DNA of 46,276 bases from Levilactobacillus yonginensis (GCF_003946265.1 NZ_RHNO01000019.1:1-46276), one strand, 5' to 3'; positions 26,147 to 34,643 are shown, counted from the stretch's first letter. The notes: generated by a model not told the origin, from the sequence alone. Program-made: numbers and translations.

Positions 26147-26175
26147 TTCCGTTACCTCAACGAAACCGCTATACT
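26147..26175 (+). promoter_or_regulatory. Promoter of the small membrane protein gene
   Basis: TTCCGT (26147-26152), 17-base spacer, TATACT (26170-26175), placed 24 bases before the ATG at 26200. Confidence 0.5.
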
Positions 26176-26199
26176 AAAAGTTAAGGGGATGACGTTATT

Positions 26200-26523
26200 A
26201 TGCATTTATCTAAGGGACAACAGCTATCGGAAGCCTTCATCGGTTGTATCGTCTTGGGCTTCCCACTATTCTTAATTATTGATGGCAGTCTTGAATTTGC
26301 TGCGGGCAACTTGAACCACCCTGACACGTTCATCCTGTTAGGATTATTACTCCTAAGCCTCGTTGGTCTGGTAGGTACCATTGTCTTTGGCTGGCGTTGG
26401 TACTATTACCGGTGGCAAAATTTGCCAACAAGCTCAAAAATACTCACCGGCCTGTACATTCTGGCCCTATTGATTGGTACGATTACGTGGGTTGTCCTCA
26501 ATCAGAACTTGCCACTTAAGTAA
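26200..26523 (+). CDS. Small membrane protein, function unknown
   Basis: This 107-aa protein has three hydrophobic segments (about 11-30, 43-65, 84-102) and short charged ends. A WRWYYYRW stretch follows the second helix. I do not recognise a family. AGGGGATG lies 10-13 bases before the ATG, a rather long spacing. It is monocistronic between helD and a convergent secreted-protein gene; structured repeat copy 2 follows its stop codon. Confidence 0.65.
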   Translation: MHLSKGQQLSEAFIGCIVLGFPLFLIIDGSLEFAAGNLNHPDTFILLGLLLLSLVGLVGTIVFGWRWYYYRWQNLPTSSKILTGLYILALLIGTITWVVLNQNLPLK

Positions 26524-26559
26524 AGATGATAGCGGCAACCTGATTAACTCAAATAGAGA

Positions 26560-26670
26560 GTGGGACCAAAGGCGGTTAGTCAATGAGCATTAACGTCGAT
26601 AGACGAATAATCACGGTCTTGGATTGTTTGTCTATCGGGGTTAAGCGGAGTTGACTGCCTGTTGTCGCAC
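26560..26670 (+). repeat. Structured 111-base repeat, copy 2
   Basis: Outer arms begin GTGGGAC (26560-26566) and end GTCGCAC (26664-26670), with an inner GGC...TAGTCAA (26571-26583) pairing TTGACT...GCC (26651-26659). A second helix pairs CGATAGAC (26597-26604) with GTCTATCG (26630-26637). The joining motifs CAATGAGCATTAACGTCG and GGGGTTAAGCGGAGTTG match copy 1 (1600-1710, minus strand) almost exactly, while stem bases differ yet still pair. Both copies are 111 bases. This one follows the membrane protein gene on the plus strand. Confidence 0.75.
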
Positions 26671-26693
26671 GTTTCGACCATATACGTTCAAAC

Positions 26694-26732
26694 ACAAAAA
26701 GGGTTTGAGACTTTTATCCCAAACCCTTTATG
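26694..26732 (-). terminator. Terminator of the secreted protein gene at 26751
   Basis: AAAGGGTTTG (26698-26707) pairs with CAAACCCTTT (about 26720-26729). The minus-strand T run corresponds to plus-strand AAAAA before the stem. It may also serve the convergent plus-strand gene. Confidence 0.8.
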
Positions 26733-26750
26733 TGTCCTATTATTTCACGC

Positions 26751-27212
26751 TTAGGCGTTCACGGGACTCTTCATCGTCTTAAACTTTGCCTGACGATCGT
26801 AAGTCTGGTACCCCTTGTAAAAGTGCACATGTTTTTTGGTAACCTTAACCTTATAAGTCAAGCGTTGGCCGTCGAACTGAACCTGAGACCCCTTGGGCGA
26901 ATACTGAATACCAGATAACCGGTAAACGTGCTTGCCTAAGGACTGGTACTTTAACTTTTTCAAGCCATAACCGGGTAACCGATAGAAGCGGTGGCTAGCA
27001 GCATCCTGTTCAAAAACATTCCCCGTGCTTTTGAACTTGGCGTACGTAATGTAGGCCTTATTGCCATCCTTGCCGTTGTAATACCAAGTGTGGCGTAGAA
27101 CCTTGGGTGTCCCGGCGTGCCAGGTTGCGGCGTCTGCTGATGAAACATCAACCATCGCCAACCCCATAGTGGCAACGGCCAAGCCAATCAAAAAGACTGA
27201 TTTATGCATCAT
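26751..27212 (-). CDS. Small secreted protein, function unknown
   Basis: The 153-aa protein starts with a signal peptide (MMHKSVFLIGLAVATMGLAM, cleavage after SADA-A). The mature part is rich in Tyr, Lys and His, with short repeated patterns such as KVLRHTWYYNG and YRLPGYGLKKLKYQ. It resembles the small basic secreted proteins of lactobacilli, including the one at 45188-45742, in composition and layout. GGGAGGAACC precedes the ATG. It has its own terminator. No enzyme motif is visible. Confidence 0.75.
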   Translation of the reverse strand: MMHKSVFLIGLAVATMGLAMVDVSSADAATWHAGTPKVLRHTWYYNGKDGNKAYITYAKFKSTGNVFEQDAASHRFYRLPGYGLKKLKYQSLGKHVYRLSGIQYSPKGSQVQFDGQRLTYKVKVTKKHVHFYKGYQTYDRQAKFKTMKSPVNA

Positions 27213-27359
27213 GATGGTTCCTCCCCTAAATTGTCTGAGTCATTGTGCTTTCTTGAGGGTACACGTTACGGCCAGGAAATACAAGCACAGATTGGGCCAA
27301 CACTCTGATTGTCTTTGCTCTAAATACTTGGCGGTCATATCTCAATCATACCTCTTACT

Positions 27360-27395
27360 AATAAATCCCCCTACCAATCAACGGCAGGGGGATTT
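27360..27395 (-). terminator. Terminator of the tyrosine phosphatase gene
   Basis: AAATCCCCCT (27363-27372) and AGGGGGATTT (27386-27395) form a strong stem. On the minus strand the second arm runs into TTTATTAG. It begins 18 bases after the stop codon. Confidence 0.8.
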
Positions 27396-27412
27396 CAAAC
27401 GCGGTCCTCATC

Positions 27413-28732
27413 CTACTTAAAGTTAAGAATGGCACTCTTTACAAGCCATGCCCTGTGACCAGCTCGGTCCTTTACCTGAAAGTAAGTGGCCGCTTTTCCA
27501 TTGATCTTAACCTTTTCTTGCTTAACCAATTGCCACTTCTTCTTACTGTGTTTTGGCGTGTGCCCCTTAGTCTTTTGCAGGTGAGCATCCTTGAACCACA
27601 CCTTATTGCCCTTCAATTGGTACTTATAGGTCGTACGCATCTTCTTAGTCGACACGATTTTGACCACTTTCTTCTTCCCTGGTTTATGGGTCCCACTAGT
27701 CGAGTTCGTTGGTTTACTTGGCTGGACGACCTGACCATTAGAGGTCACATTGTTTGGTGGGTTGGTCACACCCGTTTGATTGGCACTGCTATCGTTTTGG
27801 TGATTATCATTCGTCACGTTACCCGCGCCACCATTTCCAGAATTGCCCGTGTTGTTTCCAGGTACGACTGGTTTCTGAGCTGCCGGATACGGGGTGTTTT
27901 TACCATCCGTGGAGACCAGGAGTTTAGCCCGCAACTGTTCCTGCTGAGCTGGACTGAATTCTAAGCATTCCGTGATGTAGGCTTCCATCGAACCGTAATT
28001 TTGCAGAACTTCCTTGTAGTATTCCATCAGCCAGGCCCGTTCAACTTTCTTGCCAACCTGGTTTGATTGCATGTAATCGGCAATGATTGTGTTACGGCTA
28101 ACACCCATGATGGAAAGCAACAGGACGGTCGCAATCCCCGTGCGGTCTTTACCAGACGTACAGTGATAGAGTGTGGCCTGCGGGTTCGCCAAGACCATGT
28201 TCAAGAATTTATGGTAGCCGACAACGGCCGGGTGACCAAACGCTAATCGTTGATTGTAAAATTCACCATCACTACCTGAATCTGTGTAGGCGTGCGGCCC
28301 GAGCACTGAAATATTCGTGTTCTTGGCCCCAGGTAAGGCTTTGTCTGGCTTCCCCTTCACTTGACCAGGCGTCCGTAAATCAATAACAGAAGTAATTTTA
28401 AAATCTGTCGTTAATTTTTGAATATCTTCCGTGGTCAGTCCAACGAGTTGATCCGAACGCAACAAGCTGTGAGAGCGAACCTGCCATTTGCCATCTGCCG
28501 TTGTATACCCACCTAAGTCTCGGGTATTCACCGTCCCTGCTAAAGGAACTAGCGTCTTATGAATATCGCCGTAATCGGCTGGGGGCGTTGTCGGTTTAAC
28601 TGGCGCCGTTGAAGCTGTTTGGTTGACCGCTGGTGTGGTCGTTGCGGCTAACGCACTAGGCGCCCCAATTCCCATAAGTGACAGAACCACCGAAGCGAGA
28701 CTCAAAGATTTAACGATAGCTGAACGTTGCAT
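27413..28732 (-). CDS. Secreted tyrosine phosphatase with C-terminal surface domain
   Basis: The 439-aa protein has a signal peptide (cleavage near SALAAT, residue 30). A tyrosine-phosphatase domain (about 55-280) follows, with NTRDLGGY near residue 70, SVIDLRTPGQV and the catalytic P-loop HCTSGKDRTG (Cys about 191). This is the DSP/Tyr_phosphatase3 type found in Firmicutes. A Gly/Asn/Thr-rich linker (about 310-370) leads to a C-terminal SH3-like domain with KKKWQLVKQEKVKING and WLVKSAIL, probably for wall binding. CAGGAGGATTAC fixes the ATG at 28732; the longer frame to 28897 lacks such a site. Confidence 0.88.
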   Translation of the reverse strand: MQRSAIVKSLSLASVVLSLMGIGAPSALAATTTPAVNQTASTAPVKPTTPPADYGDIHKTLVPLAGTVNTRDLGGYTTADGKWQVRSHSLLRSDQLVGLTTEDIQKLTTDFKITSVIDLRTPGQVKGKPDKALPGAKNTNISVLGPHAYTDSGSDGEFYNQRLAFGHPAVVGYHKFLNMVLANPQATLYHCTSGKDRTGIATVLLLSIMGVSRNTIIADYMQSNQVGKKVERAWLMEYYKEVLQNYGSMEAYITECLEFSPAQQEQLRAKLLVSTDGKNTPYPAAQKPVVPGNNTGNSGNGGAGNVTNDNHQNDSSANQTGVTNPPNNVTSNGQVVQPSKPTNSTSGTHKPGKKKVVKIVSTKKMRTTYKYQLKGNKVWFKDAHLQKTKGHTPKHSKKKWQLVKQEKVKINGKAATYFQVKDRAGHRAWLVKSAILNFK

Positions 28733-28922
28733 GTAATCCTCCTGATTGGACCGTTTTATTTTGTTTTTGATAACAGATATAAGAATATCAATCCAATGTA
28801 GATTGTTCGTAAAGGTAATGTACAGACTAGGTAAAGGTGGGTTGAGATTCAGTCTTTCGTACGGATAGGTTAAAAGAGTGAACATCCATGTCGTCACGGG
28901 GATTCATCGATTATCAAGCAAC

Positions 28923-28963
28923 TAAATAAAGCCTTATTTCTGAGAGTTTCTCCCAAAAATAAG
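28923..28963 (-). terminator. Terminator of the Na+/H+ antiporter gene
   Basis: CTTATTT (28933-28939) and AAATAAG (28957-28963) pair with inner GAG/CTC. The minus-strand tail is CTTTATTTAG. It is about 70 bases after the antiporter stop codon. The rest of 28733-29034 shows no gene. Confidence 0.65.
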
Positions 28964-29034
28964 ACCATCTGTTTAACAAATTCAATTCATAATTATCAAT
29001 ATCTTCGTTTACTAGTGCAGCCGTTAGTAGCCAA

Positions 29035-30222
29035 TTAAGCCGGTTCTTCCGTGACGGCCTTAGACTTAGGCATCCGCTTCAGAGTCTGTTTCAATAATAA
29101 TGGGGCCACGATAGTTGCCAAAATAATTACCAGAATCATTGCTGAGTAGTCACTCTCACTCATCAACCCGGCTTGGTGGCCAATCTGAGCAGTGATCAAG
29201 CCCATTTCGCCACGAGCAATCATCCCCGTGCCAATCACAGCGCTACTCGTTCCGTCAAACCCGCTGAGACGTGCGCCCAAACCGCAGCCTAACAGTTTGG
29301 CCAGGCAAGCTAATACCGTCAAAATTACGATGATTCCCAAATTATGTAGGAAGTGGTCAAAGGTCATGTTCAGCCCCACACTCACGAAGAACACCGGAAT
29401 AAAGATGGCGTTGCCTAGTGGTTCAACGTGATCTGCCAAAACAGCTCGGTAAGGTGTGTGTGCGACGGCAATGCCGGCAAAGAAGGCGCCAATAGCTCCG
29501 CTCAAGCCCACAATGTCCGCGAGCCAGGCCATCGCCATACAGATGACCATCGACATGATGGTCACACTAGAAGCCATGACTAACCGTTCGCTCAGGTGCA
29601 TTAGGTACGGCGCAATCCACTTGACCAATACGTAGGTCCCCCCGAAGAAGGCTACCTGTTCAACCAGAACCAAGGCTAACGCCGGTTGACTCCCCGCCGT
29701 CTGAATTCCCTGGCTAGCCAATAGACTGATCATCAGAGACAGTAACACGACCCCAATAATATCATCCGCTACGGCCGCTCCCAGAATAGTTGCGCCTTCA
29801 CGCGTAGACAGGGCGTGGTACTCCTTAAGCACGGCCACCGAGATAGAAACGGACGTGGCTGAGAAAATGACACCGATAAACAGTGATTCCAGTACCGTAA
29901 ATCCCCACCACCAGGAAGCTAACCCCATTAAAACGATCGGGAAAATTACCCCAGAGGTTGCCACAACGATGGCCGGGCGCAGATATTTCATCAGTAACTG
30001 CAGATTACTCTCCAGCCCCCCGAGAAACATCAAAATAACCACACCGATGTCAGCAAACAAGCTGACCAAATTATTTAATTGGACCCAGTTTAAAACTGCT
30101 GGGCCGATTAAAATACCGACCAGCAACTCACCGATTACAGCTGGAACACCCAGCCGGTTCGACAAGTTACCCGCTAACGTCGTCAATACCAGGATCAAAC
30201 ACAAAGTTCCTAGAAATGCCAC
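29035..30222 (-). CDS. CPA2-type Na+/H+ antiporter
   Basis: This 395-aa protein has about 12 hydrophobic segments and fits the monovalent cation:proton antiporter-2 family (NapA/KefB-like). VGILIGPAVL near residue 38, FLGGLESN near 70, and the ion-binding pair VADDIIGVV (Asp153-Asp154) are visible, as is GLSGAIGAFFAGIAVA. The C-terminal TrkA-N domain of KefB is absent, so it is the short NapA form. It exchanges Na+ or K+ for protons to manage pH and salt. GTG at 30222 is the start after AAAGGAGGGG. It is a single gene. Confidence 0.9.
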   Translation of the reverse strand: MAFLGTLCLILVLTTLAGNLSNRLGVPAVIGELLVGILIGPAVLNWVQLNNLVSLFADIGVVILMFLGGLESNLQLLMKYLRPAIVVATSGVIFPIVLMGLASWWWGFTVLESLFIGVIFSATSVSISVAVLKEYHALSTREGATILGAAVADDIIGVVLLSLMISLLASQGIQTAGSQPALALVLVEQVAFFGGTYVLVKWIAPYLMHLSERLVMASSVTIMSMVICMAMAWLADIVGLSGAIGAFFAGIAVAHTPYRAVLADHVEPLGNAIFIPVFFVSVGLNMTFDHFLHNLGIIVILTVLACLAKLLGCGLGARLSGFDGTSSAVIGTGMIARGEMGLITAQIGHQAGLMSESDYSAMILVIILATIVAPLLLKQTLKRMPKSKAVTEEPA

Positions 30223-30355
30223 GCGGACCCCTCCTTTAATAATTTTATAATAAAACTATCATACGCCAAAACGCCGCCACACAAAACCCGTCAGCCGGAA
30301 TTTTCTAACACGACCGACTAAAGGTTCCTAGTGACGACGCTTAATCTAAGCAGAT

Positions 30356-30877
30356 TTAAGTCAAATGGAGTAATAGTGAATATTTAAAGAACTGACCCGA
30401 TGACTGCGACAGAAGGAAACTAAAACGCGCCTCCTGTAGCCGTGCCCGATAGCTTTCATCAGGTACTGTAAACGCCAGAAAGCCGGACTTTAGCCCTGGA
30501 CTATGGAGCTCCTGATCAGTAAACAACTGGCCTGAAGGATGCGTTAGCCCTCGCGATTGATTGCTGATTGCATACGGAATATTTAACCACATATTCTCTG
30601 CCAGGTTAGCATTCCCTGACTTAAGCCCATAGCGATACGCGCCCAGTTGTTGAATCTGCAGGTGAACCTTGACCCGCTTCTCGGTAGTTGCCGACTGATG
30701 TTCAACTTGCGTGACCTTGAATCGGACATTTTGATCTGTCACCCACTCACCCTGATGGAAAATCTTTTCGACCACCAGCGGTTGCTTCACTTTTTGATTG
30801 ACACGCTGATACTGCCAAGCACTGCCAATACTCAAAAATAATAGCGCGAGGATAATCAGCAACGTTTTAAACTTCAT
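30356..30877 (-). CDS. Membrane-anchored extracytoplasmic protein of an ABC exporter cluster
   Basis: The 173-aa protein has an N-terminal membrane anchor (MKFKTLLIILALLFLSIGSA) and an outside domain of beta strands. It resembles in layout the accessory proteins encoded with small exporters, but I recognise no family. Its ATG overlaps the end of the ATPase gene by 11 bases, so it is translated with the cluster. A role in substrate recognition or immunity is inference from position only. Confidence 0.65.
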   Translation of the reverse strand: MKFKTLLIILALLFLSIGSAWQYQRVNQKVKQPLVVEKIFHQGEWVTDQNVRFKVTQVEHQSATTEKRVKVHLQIQQLGAYRYGLKSGNANLAENMWLNIPYAISNQSRGLTHPSGQLFTDQELHSPGLKSGFLAFTVPDESYRARLQEARFSFLLSQSSGQFFKYSLLLHLT

Positions 30878-31505
30878 AAGCTGTCCCCGCCTCCACTAAG
30901 ATTCGTTTATCCGAGATGGCAGACACAAACTCGTGGTCGTGAGAAGCCACCACCAATGTGCTACCAGCCGCCTTCAAAGATTGCAGATAGGTAATCAGTG
31001 CTGCAATACTTTCAGTATCAAGTGCGTTAGTCGGTTCATCCAACACAATCAACTCGCTCTGACCTAAAGTCGCCTGGGCAATCCCCAATTTCTGCTTCAT
31101 CCCTAGTGAAAAGTGCTTAACCTTCGCGCCATTCTCCCGAGGTAACTGAAACTGATGGAGCAACTGCACAATGTCCTGGTTGGTGACCCCTGGCATCAGA
31201 TTTGCGAGCAATTTCAGGTTTTTATATGCTGAGAACTCCTCAATGAGGCCCGGCATTTCAATCAAAATTCCTGCTTGAACCGGATATCGCCGGCCAGTCT
31301 GAAGGGGGATATCATTGACGGTCACACGCCCCCGGGTCTTGATCAACCCCAACATGGCCTTCAAAATTAACGTTTTCCCCGAACCATTAATCCCTTCCAA
31401 AGTGGTAATCGTTTGCTGCTCCACGGTAAAGGAAACATCCCGTAACACGGGTTGTCGCCGAATTGTTTTAGAAATCGTACTCAACTGAATCAACGTCATT
31501 GCCAT
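30867..31505 (-). CDS. ABC transporter ATP-binding protein (BcrA-like)
   Basis: The 212-aa ATPase shows Walker A GINGSGKT, the signature SLGMKQKLGIA and Walker B LIVLDEPTNALD. The signature SLGMKQ(K/R)LGIA is characteristic of the BcrA/LanF branch, which exports peptide antibiotics or provides bacteriocin immunity. The protein lacks the roughly 90-residue C-terminal extension of BcrA, so only the core domain is present. AGGGGAAT precedes the ATG. It lies 15 bases after the second permease gene. Confidence 0.88.
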   Translation of the reverse strand: MAMTLIQLSTISKTIRRQPVLRDVSFTVEQQTITTLEGINGSGKTLILKAMLGLIKTRGRVTVNDIPLQTGRRYPVQAGILIEMPGLIEEFSAYKNLKLLANLMPGVTNQDIVQLLHQFQLPRENGAKVKHFSLGMKQKLGIAQATLGQSELIVLDEPTNALDTESIAALITYLQSLKAAGSTLVVASHDHEFVSAISDKRILVEAGTAYEV

Positions 31506-31519
31506 ATTCCCCTATCTCA

Positions 31520-32182
31520 TCACAAGTCTCGACGATTGATGATCATCACCATTAGTCCCCACAGTAACCCCATCCCACCAATCAGCAAGCCTGTTGCGAC
31601 CCAGGTCATCTCCGGGGTCGACGGTGACTGAAAGCGTAAGAATGGCGACTGTGGCCTAGCCAATAGGTCTGCAAGCAGCATCTCACCAAGCCAGGTACCC
31701 ATAACAGCAATCAGTTTCTGCTGGGTTGCGATGTAGACCGCCAGTGCCACACTGACAAAAAAGACTTGATTGATACCAACTTGTACACAGCCCCATACCA
31801 CAATCCAGCTAGCCGGCCACCCTACCAGTTCAGAGAATCGGGCAGCCATAATTCCAGTCCATACTAGCCATAACGTTCCTTGCAGTAAAAAACTTTGTAC
31901 GCCTAGCTGACATATCCAAATCGACCGAGACCCAGTCGCGCCATAGTCATTTAATCGGGGCGAAATCACACTCAGTCCAACAATTAAACCGATCGGCAAG
32001 TAACCCCAACTAAATCCGCCAATCTCAAATAGGGTTTTATAGAGCACTAAGGGTGATAAATTAGGGGATTGGGACCAGGACCGTAATCCAGAAATAACCG
32101 TAGCGAAGAGACCTATAAGCAAAAGCCATCGATAACGGGTCAATTGGCTACACTGTTGCCGCCAGAGCCTACGCGTGAACAA
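31520..32182 (-). CDS. ABC transporter permease subunit
   Basis: This 220-aa protein has about six hydrophobic segments, typical of an ABC-2 type exporter half. The start is uncertain: an ATG at 32224 lies inside the previous gene, while GGGGGTGG sits 7 bases before a TTG at 32182, giving LFTRRLWRQQCSQLTR at the N-terminus and an overlap of 14 bases with the previous stop. I use the TTG. It resembles the other permease only in size and topology. Confidence 0.7.
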   Translation of the reverse strand: MFTRRLWRQQCSQLTRYRWLLLIGLFATVISGLRSWSQSPNLSPLVLYKTLFEIGGFSWGYLPIGLIVGLSVISPRLNDYGATGSRSIWICQLGVQSFLLQGTLWLVWTGIMAARFSELVGWPASWIVVWGCVQVGINQVFFVSVALAVYIATQQKLIAVMGTWLGEMLLADLLARPQSPFLRFQSPSTPEMTWVATGLLIGGMGLLWGLMVMIINRRDL

Positions 32183-32960
32183 GTCGCTGCCACCCCCTAA
32201 TTGCCAAGTACAAGGTGACCCCACTAAACACGGCCGTTACTCCCAATGCTGCCGGCCAGCTGACGTTGGCATTGGCCGTTTCACGGAGAAAGTCCGCCGG
32301 CGCGAAACTATGAGACGTTACCCCCAACGGTTGCACTAAAATTAGCCCAAGTTGTGTCAGGACAACCAGTCCGATACCCATGAAACGCTGACGAGTGTAC
32401 AGCCCCACCCCCGTCACAAACAAAGAAAGGAGCCCACCCCAAACAAATGTCCGACCAATAGCCAAAGCAGCGTGTAGGAGGGGGTGAGCGTAGTACATAC
32501 CCACGCTCAGGGTATTAAAACTGATTACCAATATGTTGCTATGTAAGAGATTGTCCGGTCGATAGCTGGGAAGCACCAATAAATGGCCCCATAGGTTGAC
32601 CAGTAATGGTAATGCCGTGACCAGGCCGCCCAGTAAGAACGACCACCCAAAATAGCCTCGGAACAAAACCTTTGTCGGAACTTTCATCCGCAACTGCGTT
32701 AAAAAGCCGGTCACGTGATCCTGGTTTAACACGCTGCCCACGGGCAACGCCGCCAGCAATGGTAGGACTAAGTAATAAACCTGGCTAATTGATTGAAAGG
32801 TATCCACACCCAACCACTTGGTATACGCTGAGTCAAAATAGTCAGACTGGTCGCCAATGAGTCGCAACGTTGGATAAAACTGAATCATTGCTAACATCAA
32901 AGACACACTGAAGGCCAAAATTAACGTTCGTTTGTTAAGCCGCTGCCAAACTACCCCCAT
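32169..32960 (-). CDS. ABC transporter permease subunit
   Basis: The 263-aa protein has six hydrophobic segments with a large extracytoplasmic loop after the first one, where YFDSAYTKWLGVDTFQS is seen. This layout fits ABC-2 permeases of bacteriocin-immunity or lantibiotic-type exporters. GGGGAGAAAACG precedes the ATG. It is first in the four-gene cluster and is preceded by a good promoter and a candidate operator palindrome. Confidence 0.78.
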   Translation of the reverse strand: MGVVWQRLNKRTLILAFSVSLMLAMIQFYPTLRLIGDQSDYFDSAYTKWLGVDTFQSISQVYYLVLPLLAALPVGSVLNQDHVTGFLTQLRMKVPTKVLFRGYFGWSFLLGGLVTALPLLVNLWGHLLVLPSYRPDNLLHSNILVISFNTLSVGMYYAHPLLHAALAIGRTFVWGGLLSLFVTGVGLYTRQRFMGIGLVVLTQLGLILVQPLGVTSHSFAPADFLRETANANVSWPAALGVTAVFSGVTLYLAIRGWQRLVHA

Positions 32961-32990
32961 CGTTTTCTCCCCTTCGCTCCCGTTTTCGTC

Positions 32991-33044
32991 ACTATACAGG
33001 AGTAGGGGCGGGATGCCAATAGCCCGTCACAACCGGTTGCCGGT
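32991..33044 (-). promoter_or_regulatory. Promoter and candidate operator of the ABC exporter cluster
   Basis: On the minus strand TTGGCA (33014-33019), 17-base spacer, TATAGT (32991-32996). Just upstream, ACCGG-TTG-CCGGT (33032-33044) is a perfect palindrome with a 3-base centre. Its place beside the -35 suits an activator or MerR/TetR-like regulator, but no such gene is adjacent. Confidence 0.6.
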
Positions 33045-33194
33045 CGATATTAAACTACTAATTTCCCCAGTCACTTCTACCTGCAATTTGAGGCCCACTC
33101 CCAAGGGAAACTGCCCTAAAATAGCGTTTGAATTTCAAAATTCACCGCCACTCAATATTTATTTAATCATACCCAGTGAAACCGATTCCACCGT
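33045..33194. other. Gene-free stretch upstream of the exporter cluster
   Basis: AT-rich sequence without a credible gene; the plus-strand frame 32932-33267 has no ribosome site. I see no further structure. Confidence 0.45.
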
Positions 33195-33231
33195 CAAAAA
33201 GGAGCCACGGCTACTGCCTTGGCTCCTTTAT
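33195..33231 (-). terminator. Terminator of the flavin oxidoreductase gene
   Basis: Stem GGAGCCAcGGC / GCCtTGGCTCC (33201-33226) with a minus-strand TTTTT tail (plus-strand AAAAA at 33196-33200). Confidence 0.85.
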
Positions 33232-33263
33232 CTCGATTTTTTAATTTTCAAACAGATTAGTCA

Positions 33264-34598
33264 CTAGTTAAAGTACGTCAGGTCTGATGCCAAGGTCGGG
33301 TAGGCCATAATCGTTTGACTGATATCCGCCGGTCCCATATGATTCTGAATCACAAAGTCCAAGTAATTGATTACCTGCTCCGCCTCGCTACTCAGCACAG
33401 CCGCCCCCACAATGTGGGCAGTCGATTTATCAATCACAACCTTGATCCGCGCCTGAGGGTCCTGAATTCGTTGGTAACTGTACCAATGCGTCAAATCCAG
33501 GTCACTGACCCGATACTTTTCTGGCTCAGCCAGCGCCTGCGCTGTAGTGACACCCAATTGCGCCAACTGTGTCTTGCCATACACGACCGACGGAATGACC
33601 GGATATTTGATGGCTGGCGCGTCGCAAGTCGTTAACGTCTCCGTCAAATAACGTCCTTCGAAACCCGCAACCGGGGTTAATTTAGGCTGCGGCCGATCAA
33701 CAACATCCCCTAATGCGAAGATGTGGGGATTGGTGGTCCGCAGTGTACCGTCAACTTTAATGCCATGAGCCGTCGTAGCAACGTCCACCCGGTCTAACTG
33801 GAGACCAGCAGTCACTGGCATCCGACCTGCCGTGGCAAAGACCATTCCGGTCGTCCAACTCTGACCATTGGCCGTGGTCACACGATACTGATCATCGGCC
33901 GGTGCTACTTGGGTGATTTCCGTGTTGAGCTGCACATCAATGCCGTTGGCCTTCAAACGGTCCAGGAGGTCACTGACCAGGTCGCCATCAAAGGCACGTA
34001 ACGGACGGTCACTGTGATGGATCAAGTGAACCTGAGACCCCGCAGCGTTAGCAATGGCGGCCAATTCAACGCCCACGTACCCGGCGCCCATCAACGTAAT
34101 ATCTTCGGGTAAGTTGTCTAAGTCTAGGAACTCGTTACTGGTTCGCAGCCATTCCTGCCCGTCGATCTGTGGCAGACGGGGTTCCTGCCCAGTCGCAATA
34201 ATCCAATTGGCTGCGTTCAACTGATTATCACCAACGGTCAAAGTGCCATCAGCGTTAAAGCTGGCTTCTCCATGAAAGGTCGTTATACCAGCCGCTTGCA
34301 ACCCGCTGTGCGTACCATCCGGAATTTTCTCCGTATATGCCCGCTTAGCTGCCATCAGAGCCGGCCAATCCAGCTGTGGAACACCGCTTAGGCCGTGTCC
34401 CCGCAAGGCCTCACTGCGGCCCTGTGTCTCCACAGCGGCCATCAGGATTTTTTTTGGATCACACCCGCGATTGGGACAAGTACCGCCCCACAGGTCCTTT
34501 TCCACAACCGCCACGTTCATCCCCCGGGCATGTAAGCCATAGGCTGCCGCTAAACCACCAGGGCCGCCACCAATCACAACGATATCAAATTCTTGCAT
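33264..34598 (-). CDS. FAD-dependent disulfide reductase family protein with altered C-terminus
   Basis: The 444-aa protein fits the glutathione reductase/dihydrolipoamide dehydrogenase family. The FAD-binding motif VVIGGGPGGLAAA, the redox pair GTCPNRGC (Cys41 and Cys46), the NAD(P) fold LMGAGYVGVELA and the second FAD motif FALGDVVDRP are intact. In the dimer domain, where the catalytic base pair HPTxxE is expected, the sequence is AYPTLASD, so both the His and Glu are replaced (Y433, S438). It may still be an active reductase with another base, or act differently. It stands alone. Confidence 0.85.
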   Translation of the reverse strand: MQEFDIVVIGGGPGGLAAAYGLHARGMNVAVVEKDLWGGTCPNRGCDPKKILMAAVETQGRSEALRGHGLSGVPQLDWPALMAAKRAYTEKIPDGTHSGLQAAGITTFHGEASFNADGTLTVGDNQLNAANWIIATGQEPRLPQIDGQEWLRTSNEFLDLDNLPEDITLMGAGYVGVELAAIANAAGSQVHLIHHSDRPLRAFDGDLVSDLLDRLKANGIDVQLNTEITQVAPADDQYRVTTANGQSWTTGMVFATAGRMPVTAGLQLDRVDVATTAHGIKVDGTLRTTNPHIFALGDVVDRPQPKLTPVAGFEGRYLTETLTTCDAPAIKYPVIPSVVYGKTQLAQLGVTTAQALAEPEKYRVSDLDLTHWYSYQRIQDPQARIKVVIDKSTAHIVGAAVLSSEAEQVINYLDFVIQNHMGPADISQTIMAYPTLASDLTYFN

Positions 34599-34634
34599 CT
34601 GCTTGAACCTTCCCTTCTTGAACCCTTAACTCTG

Positions 34635-34643
34635 ATTCTAGCA
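34635..34643 (-). promoter_or_regulatory. Extended -10 of the flavin oxidoreductase gene
   Basis: On the minus strand TGCTAGAAT (TGn plus TAGAAT), about 40 bases upstream of the ATG at 34598. The -35 region is weak, as is common with an extended -10. Confidence 0.5.
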
